A DNA stretch of 64,000 nt, taken from assembly GCA_965197395.1 (NCBI GenBank), contig CBDANB010000007.1, positions 496,001-560,000 of the forward strand, in the 5' to 3' direction. The stretch is from CAZYFH01 sp965197395. Its GTDB lineage: Bacteria > Acidobacteriota > Vicinamibacteria > Vicinamibacterales > UBA8438. The notes beneath the pieces are model-generated. The model saw only the letters and a list, made by a program, of their open reading frames with translations, was not told the DNA's origin and did not search any database. Positions 55,544 to 63,284 of the stretch are shown piece by piece; positions within the stretch are counted from its first letter, which is position 1, and the number at the start of each line of letters is the position of its first letter. The position numbers were made by a program, and so were the translations under genes.

Positions 55544-56089
55544 TCACGCGGTGCCGCCCCCTGGGAGGATGTTCGTGAACTGGTAGTCCTCGACAAAGAA
55601 GCCCGTCGCGGCGCCGAGCTCGGTCTCGCTCCACCGCTCGATGCCCAGGAATCGCTCCTCGTCCTCGTCCAGGAACTCCCACCGGATCACTTCCTCGCCT
55701 TTGCCTTCCCCGTTCGGAAACATGTACCCCGCACAGGAATTGTCGAGGTAGTACTGCGTCCCTTTGTGGACGATGCGGCTGGGCGGGTCCTCCTCGCGAA
55801 GGATCTGGCTCCGGATGTCGCCTTCGATGACGCCGATGACGATCTTCTCCGCGAGGGACCAGCGCTCGTCCGCCAGCTCCAGATAGCGCTTCTCACGTCC
55901 CGCCGCCGTGATCTCCCACTCCTCCACGGGGTCGCCGTCGAATTCGTACCGGCAGTAGCCCGTCACTTCCCAGGTCTTCAGATCGTAGTCCACCAGATAG
56001 CCGACCCTGAGCTTGCTGAGGACCAGATCGGCGATCGGGTCCGGCGCCCTGTCTTGCTCTTTCTTCCCGAAGAGGTCTCTGAGGCCCAT
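55544..56089 (-). CDS. DUF4178 protein
   Basis: The 181-residue soluble protein begins MGLRDLFGKKEQ and shows the DUF4178 pattern: LRVGYLVDYDLKTWEVTGYCRYEFDGD, VEEWEITAAGREKRYLELAD, and a C-terminal repeat of the same strand arrangement (YFLDNSC-like segments). DUF4178 genes accompany SpeE, DUF350 and PspA-like genes in many genomes. It is the first gene of the seven-gene minus-strand unit. AAGGA lies about 9 bases before ATG 56089. An in-frame N-terminal extension to 56353 is polar and was rejected. Confidence 0.85.
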   Translation of the reverse strand: MGLRDLFGKKEQDRAPDPIADLVLSKLRVGYLVDYDLKTWEVTGYCRYEFDGDPVEEWEITAAGREKRYLELADERWSLAEKIVIGVIEGDIRSQILREEDPPSRIVHKGTQYYLDNSCAGYMFPNGEGKGEEVIRWEFLDEDEERFLGIERWSETELGAATGFFVEDYQFTNILPGGGTA

Positions 56090-56452
56090 CGACTCTGTCC
56101 TTGCGTTCCGTTGCACGTAGCGCCACGAGGCCCGGCTAGGAGCGTATGCAGCTAGCAGGAGTCTACCGGCGTCGCCGCTCGCGTGCGTGCCGTCCCCGTG
56201 TAGTCTGACGAGCCGGTACGCCACCCGGTTCGCCGACCCGAGGGCGCAGGAATTACACCCGTATTCCAGGAACCCGCTTGACAATCCTGAACACCCTCCG
56301 CGAGGGGCGAAAGTATGACGTCTCGTAAATAACTGATTACAATGGTTATACAAGACATTTAAGTTCTATTTTCGCTTGACTTGGCCCTGGTACGGACCTA
56401 GAATGCGAAACCGTGTGCACGTTTGAGAACCACCCCTTGGACTGGAGCGACC
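56090..56452. other. 363-bp divergent intergenic region upstream of recA and the DUF4178 unit
   Basis: Region between DUF4178 (minus) and recA (plus) with no gene. The 56300-56400 part is markedly AT-rich for this window and includes the recA promoter (listed separately). The inverted repeat TAAC-N11-GTTA lies within about 56327-56346. A convincing minus-strand promoter was not found. Confidence 0.6.
56376..56404 (+). promoter_or_regulatory. recA promoter
   Basis: TTGACT (56376-56381) and TAGAAT (56399-56404) are separated by exactly 17 bp, a near-consensus sigma70-type promoter 49 bp before the recA ATG. No E. coli-type or Gram-positive-type LexA box is clearly present. Confidence 0.75.
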
Positions 56453-57508
56453 ATGCCAAACCCGGAGCGGATAGAACGCGAGCGAGCCAAGGCGATCGAC
56501 ATCGCCGTCGGCCAAATCGAGAAGCAGTTCGGCAAGGGGTCGATCATGCGCCTGGGGCAGAGCGCCGTGACCCCAATCCCGACCATCTCCACCGGCTCGA
56601 TCAGCATCGACTACGCGCTCGGGGTGGGCGGTGTGCCGCGCGGCCGCGTCGTCGAGATTTATGGTCCCGAGGCGTCGGGGAAGACCACGCTGGCGCTCCA
56701 GATCATCGCGCAAGCCCAGCGTGTGACCGGCAACGCCGCCTTCGTTGATGCCGAGCACGCGCTCGACCCGACGTATGCGACCAAGCTCGGGGTCAACCTC
56801 GACAACCTGCTGGTCTCGCAGCCCGACAACGGCGAGCAGGCGCTCGAAATTGTGGAAATGCTCATCCGTTCGGGGGGCGTCGACGTCGTCGTCGTCGACT
56901 CGGTCGCCGCACTCGTCCCGCGCGCCGAGATCGAAGGCGAGATGGGCGATGCCCAGGTGGGGTTACAAGCGCGCCTCATGTCGCAGGCGCTCCGGAAGCT
57001 GACCGGCGTCGTCTCCAAATCGAAGACCTGTCTCGTCTTCATCAACCAGCTGCGCGAGAAGATCGGTGTCATGTTCGGCAACCCGGAAACCACCTCCGGC
57101 GGTCGCGCGCTGAAGTTCTACTCGTCCGTGCGGATCGATATTCGCCGGATCGGTGCCATCAAGGACGCCGACCGTGTGATCGGCGGACGAACGCGCGTCA
57201 AGGTCGTCAAGAACAAGGTGGCCCCGCCGTTCCGCGTGGCGGAGTTCGACATCATGTACGGTGAGGGCATTTCCCTCGAGGGTGACCTGCTCGATCTAGC
57301 GGTCGAACGACGCATCATCGAGAAGAGCGGCGCGTGGTTCTCGTATGGAGACGAGCGGCTTGGCCAGGGGCGCGAGAACGTCAAGGGCCTGTTACGTGAG
57401 AAGCCCGAGCTCTTCACGGTGATCGAGCGGCGCGTCCGGCAGGAGCTCGGGCTGATAGGCGAACCGGAGCCCGAGACCGCGCCCGAACCGGAACCCGCAC
57501 CCGCCTAG
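56453..57508 (+). CDS. recA: Recombinase RecA
   Basis: The 351-residue protein catalyses strand exchange and activates LexA self-cleavage. It has Walker A GPEASGKTT, Walker B VVVDSVAAL, LMSQALRKLTGVVSKS, FINQLREKIGVMFGNPETTSGGRALKFY (the L2-adjacent signature) and an acidic/Pro-rich tail. GGAG lies 6 bases before ATG 56453, a later start than the first in-frame codon. Its own promoter is at 56376. The PAP2 gene follows after one base. Confidence 0.97.
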   Translation: MPNPERIERERAKAIDIAVGQIEKQFGKGSIMRLGQSAVTPIPTISTGSISIDYALGVGGVPRGRVVEIYGPEASGKTTLALQIIAQAQRVTGNAAFVDAEHALDPTYATKLGVNLDNLLVSQPDNGEQALEIVEMLIRSGGVDVVVVDSVAALVPRAEIEGEMGDAQVGLQARLMSQALRKLTGVVSKSKTCLVFINQLREKIGVMFGNPETTSGGRALKFYSSVRIDIRRIGAIKDADRVIGGRTRVKVVKNKVAPPFRVAEFDIMYGEGISLEGDLLDLAVERRIIEKSGAWFSYGDERLGQGRENVKGLLREKPELFTVIERRVRQELGLIGEPEPETAPEPEPAPA

Positions 57509-57509
57509 C

Positions 57510-58070
57510 GTGCTCGATCAACTGCTGCACGCCGACGCCGACCTGCTCCTTTGGATCGGTGCGTTGCCTCGCCCCGCGTGGATGACGGTGCTCATGGTCG
57601 CCACCACGCTCGCCGGGTCGTACGGTCTCGTCTGGCTTGGCATCGGCGTCGCTGTGACCGCGCGACGGCGTGATGCCGGCCCGCTATGGCGCCTGGCCCT
57701 TTCGCTGCTCCTCGCCTGGGGCATCGTGCACGTGATGCTCAAACCGACCGTGGGGCGGCCGCGGCCGTTCGACGTCCATACCCACCTCGCGGTGTCCCCC
57801 GCCCTGCGCCCATCCGACGCGTCGTTCCCCTCCGGCCATGCGGCCTCTGCGGCCGCGGGCGCCTACGCGCTCACGCGCGTCGTCCCGACGGCGTCAGCGC
57901 CGCTGTGGGTGCTCGCGCTGATGGTTGCCGGGTCCCGGGTCTATCTCGGCGTGCACTTCCCGCTCGACGTCGCCGCGGGACTCACGATCGGTCTGGCCTC
58001 TGGGGTCTTCGCGACCGGCAGGACGAGATATCCGCGGGTGGGGACTCCGGGCTCAGGGCCTAGGGCTTAG
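57510..58070 (+). CDS. PAP2-family membrane phosphatase
   Basis: The 186-residue protein has about five membrane helices and the three PAP2 motifs: KPTVGRPRP, SFPSGHAAS and SRVYLGVHFPLDV, with catalytic His residues in the second and third. Such enzymes dephosphorylate undecaprenyl pyrophosphate or phosphatidic acid at the outer face. The GTG start follows the recA stop by one base, so it may be expressed from the recA promoter, an unusual link between DNA repair and envelope lipid recycling. Confidence 0.88.
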   Translation: MLDQLLHADADLLLWIGALPRPAWMTVLMVATTLAGSYGLVWLGIGVAVTARRRDAGPLWRLALSLLLAWGIVHVMLKPTVGRPRPFDVHTHLAVSPALRPSDASFPSGHAASAAAGAYALTRVVPTASAPLWVLALMVAGSRVYLGVHFPLDVAAGLTIGLASGVFATGRTRYPRVGTPGSGPRA

Positions 58071-58082
58071 GGCTCAGGGGCC
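58048..58082 (+). repeat. Degenerate GGGCTTA/GGGCTCA tandem repeat
   Basis: A run of units such as GGGCTCA, GGGCCTA, GGGCTTA and GGGCTCA (about 7 bp each) crosses the end of the PAP2 gene into the short gap before the ftsB-like gene. Low complexity, and likely replication slippage. A comparable AAGCCT-rich tract lies at 33305-33330. Confidence 0.6.
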
Positions 58083-58088
58083 CGCCGA

Positions 58089-58463
58089 TCAGCGAGCGGC
58101 GTCCGTCTCGGACGCTGGTCCCTCGGTCACGACAAACAGTCGCTCGCCGGGACGGATGAGCCCCAGCTCGCGGCGTGCGATGCCCTCGATCACGCCCGGC
58201 TCCTCGCGCAGCCGGCGGACCTCTTCGCGCAACGACGCGTTCTCCTCGCGAATCGCCGCGATGTCGTCCGAGAGCGCGCCGTGCGCCCGCCCCGCGCTTA
58301 CGGTGGCCAGCAGTCCACGGTCCCCGGCGAGCGCGTTCAAGACGAGCACGCATGTCGCGAAGATCAGCAGGACCCGGGCCGTACGCCGGCGAGGCTTTTG
58401 CCGGCGCGGCACGATAGGGCTCGGATGGGTGCGGTCGGCAAGCACGTCGTCGGCGGGAGCCAT
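58089..58463 (-). CDS. FtsB/DivIC-family septum formation initiator
   Basis: The 124-residue protein has a basic cytoplasmic tail and one membrane helix (VLLIFATCVLVLNALAG). A periplasmic coiled coil follows (LSDDIAAIREENASLREEVRRLREEPGVIEGIARRELGLIRPGE), ending with the ARRELG-like motif typical of FtsB/DivIC. It would bridge FtsL and FtsQ in the divisome. It is convergent with the PAP2 gene. Confidence 0.85.
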   Translation of the reverse strand: MAPADDVLADRTHPSPIVPRRQKPRRRTARVLLIFATCVLVLNALAGDRGLLATVSAGRAHGALSDDIAAIREENASLREEVRRLREEPGVIEGIARRELGLIRPGERLFVVTEGPASETDAAR

Positions 58464-58601
58464 TGCGCGTCAACAGGTGACATCAAAACGAAGAGCTCGC
58501 GGACTGAACGCGGGCGGCCGCTCGAGACGTCGCGTGCGCCCAGGCCCCGCGTCCAGCCCGCGGAGACAAACCGACCGTTAATGGGGGCGTGCACCCTGCC
58601 C

Positions 58602-58624
58602 GATACTTATGTAACATAAGTATC
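58602..58624. promoter_or_regulatory. 11-bp-arm perfect palindrome upstream of the RHH-like gene
   Basis: GATACTTATGT and ACATAAGTATC flank a single central A at 58613. It lies about 50 bp before the small RHH-like gene. It sits in an AT-rich island, and the symmetry and position suit an operator for a dimeric ribbon-helix-helix repressor. Confidence 0.6.
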
Positions 58625-58673
58625 ATACGTTGATTATGTATTCAAGACTACATCTGTCTACTCTGTAACATTA

Positions 58674-58874
58674 GTGCCAAAGCTCGTGTCCAAGCTCTCG
58701 TCGGGAGTCACCGACGCCGCCGCGCTGAACATCAGGAACTTCCCGAAGGACCTGCTGAAGAAGTGCAAGATGCGCGCGCTGCAGCGGGACCAACCGCTGC
58801 GCGACTTCGTCATCGAGACGCTGCACCAGGAGGTCGACGTGCGACCCTCGTCGCGCGCTGAGCGAAAGCAGTAG
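58674..58874 (+). CDS. Small ribbon-helix-helix-like protein
   Basis: The 66-residue basic protein has a predicted beta strand, LNIRNFP, then helices KDLLKKCKMRALQRD and PLRDFVIETLHQEV, matching the size and order of Arc/MetJ-type DNA-binding domains or antitoxins. The start is GTG 58674, no clear ribosome binding site, and GTG 58686 is an alternative. No toxin gene is adjacent. It is 37 bp upstream of a DNA methyltransferase and downstream of a long palindrome, suggesting it controls that gene (inference). Confidence 0.65.
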   Translation: MPKLVSKLSSGVTDAAALNIRNFPKDLLKKCKMRALQRDQPLRDFVIETLHQEVDVRPSSRAERKQ

Positions 58875-58911
58875 ACCCCCAACACGACTCCTCGTACACT
58901 CGTCGACCGAC

Positions 58912-60180
58912 GTGGCACAGGATCAGCTGGATCTGTTTCCTCACCGTGCCGGGCGCGGGCCCTCGATGACCGACGCGTTCCGCGGCGACGTCGAGCGCTT
59001 CAAGGCGTTCGGCACGGCGACCACGGTCCGACCCTTCCCTGACGCCGCGTGTGACATCCCCCTCTACGTCAACGAGTTCTGGACCTCGAGGCAACGCGCG
59101 GCACATTCCCTGCACGAGGTCTCGTATCGAGCGTGTTTCAAGCCACAGCTCCCCAGGTTCTTCATCGAGCGCCTCACCAAACCTGGACAGCTCGTCTATG
59201 ACCCGTTCATGGGGCGCGGGACCACCATCATCGAAGCGGCGCTGCTTGGCCGCCGCCCGGCCGGGTGCGACGTCAACCCGCTGAGCGCGATCCTGGTGGC
59301 ACCCCGGCTCGATCCGCCGACGCTCGAGGAGGTCGAGGACCGTCTGGCCACGCTCGACCTCGACGCGGCGGTTGGCGTCCGGGACGACCTGCGGGTCTTC
59401 TTTCATGCGACGACCCTGCGGGCGGTGACCAACCTCCGCCGGTATCTGCTGGAGCGCGAGACGTCGCGCACGCTGGATCGCGTCGACCGCTGGATTCGGA
59501 TGGTCGCCACCAACCGGCTAACCGGCCATTCCCCAGGGTTCTTCTCCGTGTACACCCTTCCGCCCAACCAGGCGGTCACCGTGGCCGCCCAACGGAAGAT
59601 CAACGACACGCGGCGCCAGGTCCCGCCGCCACGCGACGTTCGGCGCGCGATTCTCAAGAAGAGCCGGTCGCTGCTCGCAAAGCTTCGACCCGACGAGCAG
59701 CGTACCCTGCGGGCGGCCTCGGGCGCGGTGTTGCTCACGGCCTCGTGCAGCGATACGCCGGAGATGTCCGATGGGTCGGTCCATCTCGCGGTGACCTCCC
59801 CACCGTTCCTCGACACGGTGGACTATCAGACCGACAACTGGCTGCGGTGCTGGTTCAACGGCATCGACGCGGCGGCGGTCAAGATCTGGCACCTCGCCCG
59901 GCCCCGCGACTGGCAGGCTGGGATGGCGCAAGTCTTCGCCGAGCTGAGGCGGATTCTCGTGCCTGGCGGGCACATCGCCTTTGAAGTGGGTGAGATCCGA
60001 GCGGGGCGGCTCTTTCTCGAGACGCTCGTCATACCGGCAGCCGTGACGGCAGGCTTGACCCCCCTCATGGTCGTGGTCAACGACCAGACGTTCACGAAGA
60101 CCTCGCAGTGCTGGGGCGTCGACAACCTGAAGAAGGGCACCAACACCAACCGCATCGTCCTGCTGCAGAAGCCGGCTTGA
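58912..60180 (+). CDS. DNA methyltransferase (amino-methylating, TSPPF type)
   Basis: The 422-residue protein has motif I-type DPFMGRGTTIIEAALLGRRPAGCDVNP and, further C-terminal, motif IV VTSPPFLDTVDY. The DPFxGxGT-before-TSPP order is unusual compared with common beta-class enzymes and may reflect a permuted subgroup. TSPPF/Y motifs are typical of N4-cytosine or N6-adenine methylation. No restriction endonuclease gene is nearby, so it looks like an orphan. The recognition site is unknown. Confidence 0.85.
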   Translation: MAQDQLDLFPHRAGRGPSMTDAFRGDVERFKAFGTATTVRPFPDAACDIPLYVNEFWTSRQRAAHSLHEVSYRACFKPQLPRFFIERLTKPGQLVYDPFMGRGTTIIEAALLGRRPAGCDVNPLSAILVAPRLDPPTLEEVEDRLATLDLDAAVGVRDDLRVFFHATTLRAVTNLRRYLLERETSRTLDRVDRWIRMVATNRLTGHSPGFFSVYTLPPNQAVTVAAQRKINDTRRQVPPPRDVRRAILKKSRSLLAKLRPDEQRTLRAASGAVLLTASCSDTPEMSDGSVHLAVTSPPFLDTVDYQTDNWLRCWFNGIDAAAVKIWHLARPRDWQAGMAQVFAELRRILVPGGHIAFEVGEIRAGRLFLETLVIPAAVTAGLTPLMVVVNDQTFTKTSQCWGVDNLKKGTNTNRIVLLQKPA

Positions 60181-60216
60181 CCATCGGATGCCCCGCGTGC
60201 CGGCGACATCGGCCGT

Positions 60217-61791
60217 CTACGGCTCGAAGAGGTCACGCAGCGCATCCGCGTTGGCCGTGACGGTCCAGCAGGCGAGATGCGCGAGCAGGTTGACTTGCTC
60301 CGGCGTGAGCCGGATGAGACATCCGGGGTTCTGGCCCCGCGTGCGATAGTGCGGAAAGTGGGCGAAGCCTCCCTCGGCGCGCTCCGCCTGACCCGCCTCG
60401 ACTTGCCGCCGCACCTCGGCCGGGATCCGTGCCTGCCACTCCGGCACACGCTCGTTGTAGACCCAACAGATCCGAGTCTCCCATCCGCCGGACACGCCCC
60501 ACCGGTCGTTTGCCAGTACACGATGGGTGAGCGTCGTCGCCACGCTCCGACCCGCCCGCCTCGCCGCCTGCAGGCCGCGTACGAGCGTCGCGAACTCCGC
60601 CTCCGGGAAGACACGATTGTGCGGAAACCGGTTGCTCGGGGCGCCGAACAGCGGCGCAAGAAACGGGTCAATCGCGCGGTGCTCGGGATCCGAGTCGTCG
60701 GGCCACGCCGTCACACCGAGCGCCGCCGAGAGCGGCCACTCCGTGTTGATGAACACGACGACGCGCGTGACCCGTCGGCGGAGGAGCGCGATGAGGCCGT
60801 AGTTCTCGAGATCCCCGCCGTCGGTCAACACCTCGGCGGCGGTCGGCTCACCGCCGCGCCCCGTGACCGGCCAGCACCGGGCGTGCGGATAGTTCTCGAA
60901 ATCGCGACCCCAGACGCGGAAGGCGCTGCTCGCACCGATCGCGTCCGCCAGCGTGAGCCCTGACTCGGGCAGCTCGACGATGGCGACCCCGTCCGTTCCC
61001 GGCGCGCCTGCCGGCGCGCGGCACCCGAACGCGAAGGGTTCGATGAAGCCGCCACCTATCCGTCGCCGCCGGCCGGCCGCCTCCAGGGTCGTGAGCGTCG
61101 GCGCGCCGACGGCCAGCGGCGAATACTCGAAGGCCACCTTGTGTGGCTCGCGCGACCCGTCGGCCGGCCAGTTGAGGGTGGCGTGCACGAGCAGATACGG
61201 ATGCGCCGCCCCATTCCGGACCAGATGCATCGGACCGCTCGCCAGGTCGGGGTTGCGCGCGACGATGGCGTCCCGCGTCGCCGCATCGAGCGTGAAGCCC
61301 GGATGCCTCGCCTCGAACAGACCGAACGGCTGGAGAAACGTCCGACCCACCGCGTCCACCCAGACTCGATCCCGCGAAACGTTGGGATCGGCGTCCAGCG
61401 TGACCAAGGTGCGTTGAAAGTCGCGGGTCGCTGCGACGCCGAGATAACCAGGATCGACCGGACCCAGGACAACGTCGGTGATCGCTTCCGGCTCGACCAC
61501 CGTGCCAAGGATGTCGTCATCCGTCCGCCCAGGTCCGGCGTAGAAGGCGTGGGCGGCCGCGGCCCACGCGCCGCCCGACACGGCGGAGATGTATCCGATC
61601 CGCGGCAGCAGGCCGAGGGTGGCGAGGCCACGCAGCTGGCCGATGGTGGCGACGAACGATCGGGTGCCCCCGCCAGAGAAGCAGACGCCGGTCGGCGGAC
61701 GACCGAGACGCTGTTCGGGAAAACGGAAGGACGGGCCGTCATGGACCCAGACGCGCGCGCGCCCGATCCGTCCTCGCCGGCCAGTGCTCAC
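60217..61791 (-). CDS. Patatin/cPLA2-like phospholipase domain protein
   Basis: The 524-residue protein has the oxyanion loop GVCFSGGGTRSF near residue 37 and the nucleophile region YISAVSGGAWAAA, where the first Gly of GxSxG is Ala. The catalytic Asp region is TDGGDLENYG, as in cPLA2-type enzymes. It lacks a signal peptide, so a cytoplasmic lipid acyl hydrolase is likely. The GTG start overlaps the M16 gene stop (GTGA). Convergent with the methyltransferase. Confidence 0.82.
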   Translation of the reverse strand: MSTGRRGRIGRARVWVHDGPSFRFPEQRLGRPPTGVCFSGGGTRSFVATIGQLRGLATLGLLPRIGYISAVSGGAWAAAAHAFYAGPGRTDDDILGTVVEPEAITDVVLGPVDPGYLGVAATRDFQRTLVTLDADPNVSRDRVWVDAVGRTFLQPFGLFEARHPGFTLDAATRDAIVARNPDLASGPMHLVRNGAAHPYLLVHATLNWPADGSREPHKVAFEYSPLAVGAPTLTTLEAAGRRRRIGGGFIEPFAFGCRAPAGAPGTDGVAIVELPESGLTLADAIGASSAFRVWGRDFENYPHARCWPVTGRGGEPTAAEVLTDGGDLENYGLIALLRRRVTRVVVFINTEWPLSAALGVTAWPDDSDPEHRAIDPFLAPLFGAPSNRFPHNRVFPEAEFATLVRGLQAARRAGRSVATTLTHRVLANDRWGVSGGWETRICWVYNERVPEWQARIPAEVRRQVEAGQAERAEGGFAHFPHYRTRGQNPGCLIRLTPEQVNLLAHLACWTVTANADALRDLFEP

Positions 61792-63284
61792 GGCGTCGAC
61801 GGGTATTCCATCGTGAAGGGGTCGGGGAGCGGGATCCGCATCGGGGCCCCATCGACCAGGCGGTCGAGAGTGTAGTCAGGGTTGTCCGGGTCGCCGGCTT
61901 CGATCGCCTCGAGATTGCCGACGACCAGCATGACCAGACGCTCCGGATGCAGATACTCCTGCGCCACACGAAGCACGTCGTTCGCCGTCACGCTGCTGAT
62001 CCGCTCGCGGTAGGTTGTCACATACGACGGATCGCGTCCGGTGTACTCGTCGTTGGCGAACAGGTTGGCGATCGACGCGGCGCTCGAGAAGTTGCGCGTG
62101 AACGTCTCGACGAAGGACGCGATCGACGTACTGAGCTCGTCGTCCGTCACCGTCTCCGACCGAATGCGATCGATCTCCTCGAGCACGATGGCCGACGCGC
62201 GCGCGACCGTTTCGCTACGCGACTGAAAGCTGGCGCGGAACGCTCCGTCGTAATAGGTGCCCAGCCCGAACGCCGAGGAGGCGCCGTACGCGAGCCCCTC
62301 GTCCGAGCGGATGCGGGTGAGCAGACGAGCGCTGAAGCCTCCGCCACCCAGGATGTCGTTCATGACGATCAGGGCGTAGCGATCCGGGTTGTCCCGCATC
62401 GTGCCCAGATGACCGATCGACACCCGGCCCTGGTTCACATCGGCCTTGTCGACGAGATACAACCCGGGCCTCGGCTCGTAGTTCGGCACCGGCACCGGCC
62501 CCGCGGCGGCGGCGCGTGCCGGCCAGTCCGACATTCGAGCCTCGAGCTTGGGGAGAATCTCGTCCGGCTCGACGTCGCCGGAGATCGCGAAGATGAAGCT
62601 CCCCGGATGGAGGTGCTCGCGATGGAACGCCGTGAGATCGTCGCGGGTAATCTCGGCGACCGATGCCTGCGTCGTCGGCATCGTCGTGAAGTGCGTGGCC
62701 CCGCGCAGCAGACGGCCCCACTCGCGTCCCTCGATGCTCTGCGTGCTGTCGTTCCGCCGCTCCATCTGCTGCAGGACCTGGCTCTTCGCCAACTCCAGCC
62801 GATCCTGATCGAACCGCGGGTGGCGCACCATGTCGAACAGGAGGTCGAGGGCACGGTCCAGATCCTTCGTCAGGCTGTTGACGCTGGCGCGCCCAATCGT
62901 CGTGCCGACGTTGCTGCCGAGCTGCGCCGCCAGAAACGCCGCCTCCTCGTCAAACTCAGTCGGCGTCATCCCAGTCGTGCCGCCGGCGCGCATCTGACTG
63001 CCGACCAGACCGGCCAGACCGGCCTTGTCCGACGGCTCGAGGTAGTCGCCGGTGCGCACCAGGACCGACACGGTGACCAGCGGCAGCGTGCGGTCCGGGA
63101 CCACGAAGGCCACGACATCGTTCGACAACACGTGGCGATGGCTCGCCGCGTCCGGTGGCTCGAACGTCAGCGAGTCGAATGTCAGGTCATTTGGATGGGC
63201 CGGGATCTGCTGAGCACCGGCCGGCAGCGCGACGACGACGAGCAGAGCGCAAAGCATCAGCATGCGCCGCGTGGCGGTGCTCAT
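61788..63284 (-). CDS. M16-family peptidase-like protein without HxxEH
   Basis: The 498-residue protein has a signal peptide ending GAQQ and two M16-type half domains (LVTVSVLVRTGDYLEPSDKAGLAGLVGSQMRAGG, and FSARLLTRIRSDEGLAYGASSAFG). The zinc site HxxEH, normally after GLAH, is absent: the segment reads GLAGLVGSQM. It is therefore probably the non-catalytic partner of a two-subunit M16 periplasmic peptidase. Its start overlaps the upstream M16 gene, and the two form an operon. Confidence 0.88.
   Translation of the reverse strand: MSTATRRMLMLCALLVVVALPAGAQQIPAHPNDLTFDSLTFEPPDAASHRHVLSNDVVAFVVPDRTLPLVTVSVLVRTGDYLEPSDKAGLAGLVGSQMRAGGTTGMTPTEFDEEAAFLAAQLGSNVGTTIGRASVNSLTKDLDRALDLLFDMVRHPRFDQDRLELAKSQVLQQMERRNDSTQSIEGREWGRLLRGATHFTTMPTTQASVAEITRDDLTAFHREHLHPGSFIFAISGDVEPDEILPKLEARMSDWPARAAAAGPVPVPNYEPRPGLYLVDKADVNQGRVSIGHLGTMRDNPDRYALIVMNDILGGGGFSARLLTRIRSDEGLAYGASSAFGLGTYYDGAFRASFQSRSETVARASAIVLEEIDRIRSETVTDDELSTSIASFVETFTRNFSSAASIANLFANDEYTGRDPSYVTTYRERISSVTANDVLRVAQEYLHPERLVMLVVGNLEAIEAGDPDNPDYTLDRLVDGAPMRIPLPDPFTMEYPSTP

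Noticed and set aside
54350..56155. 601-codon plus-strand frame over DUF350, lipoprotein and DUF4178
   Set aside because: Antisense shadow, while the minus strand has recognised families with ribosome binding sites.
56376..56452. LexA/SOS box at recA
   Set aside because: Neither CTGT-N8-ACAG nor GAAC-N4-GTTC found. The partial symmetry CTGGTACGGACCTAG is too weak.
58048..58082. Telomere-like GGGCTTA repeat as a chromosome end
   Set aside because: Short, degenerate, and flanked by normal chromosomal genes on both sides.
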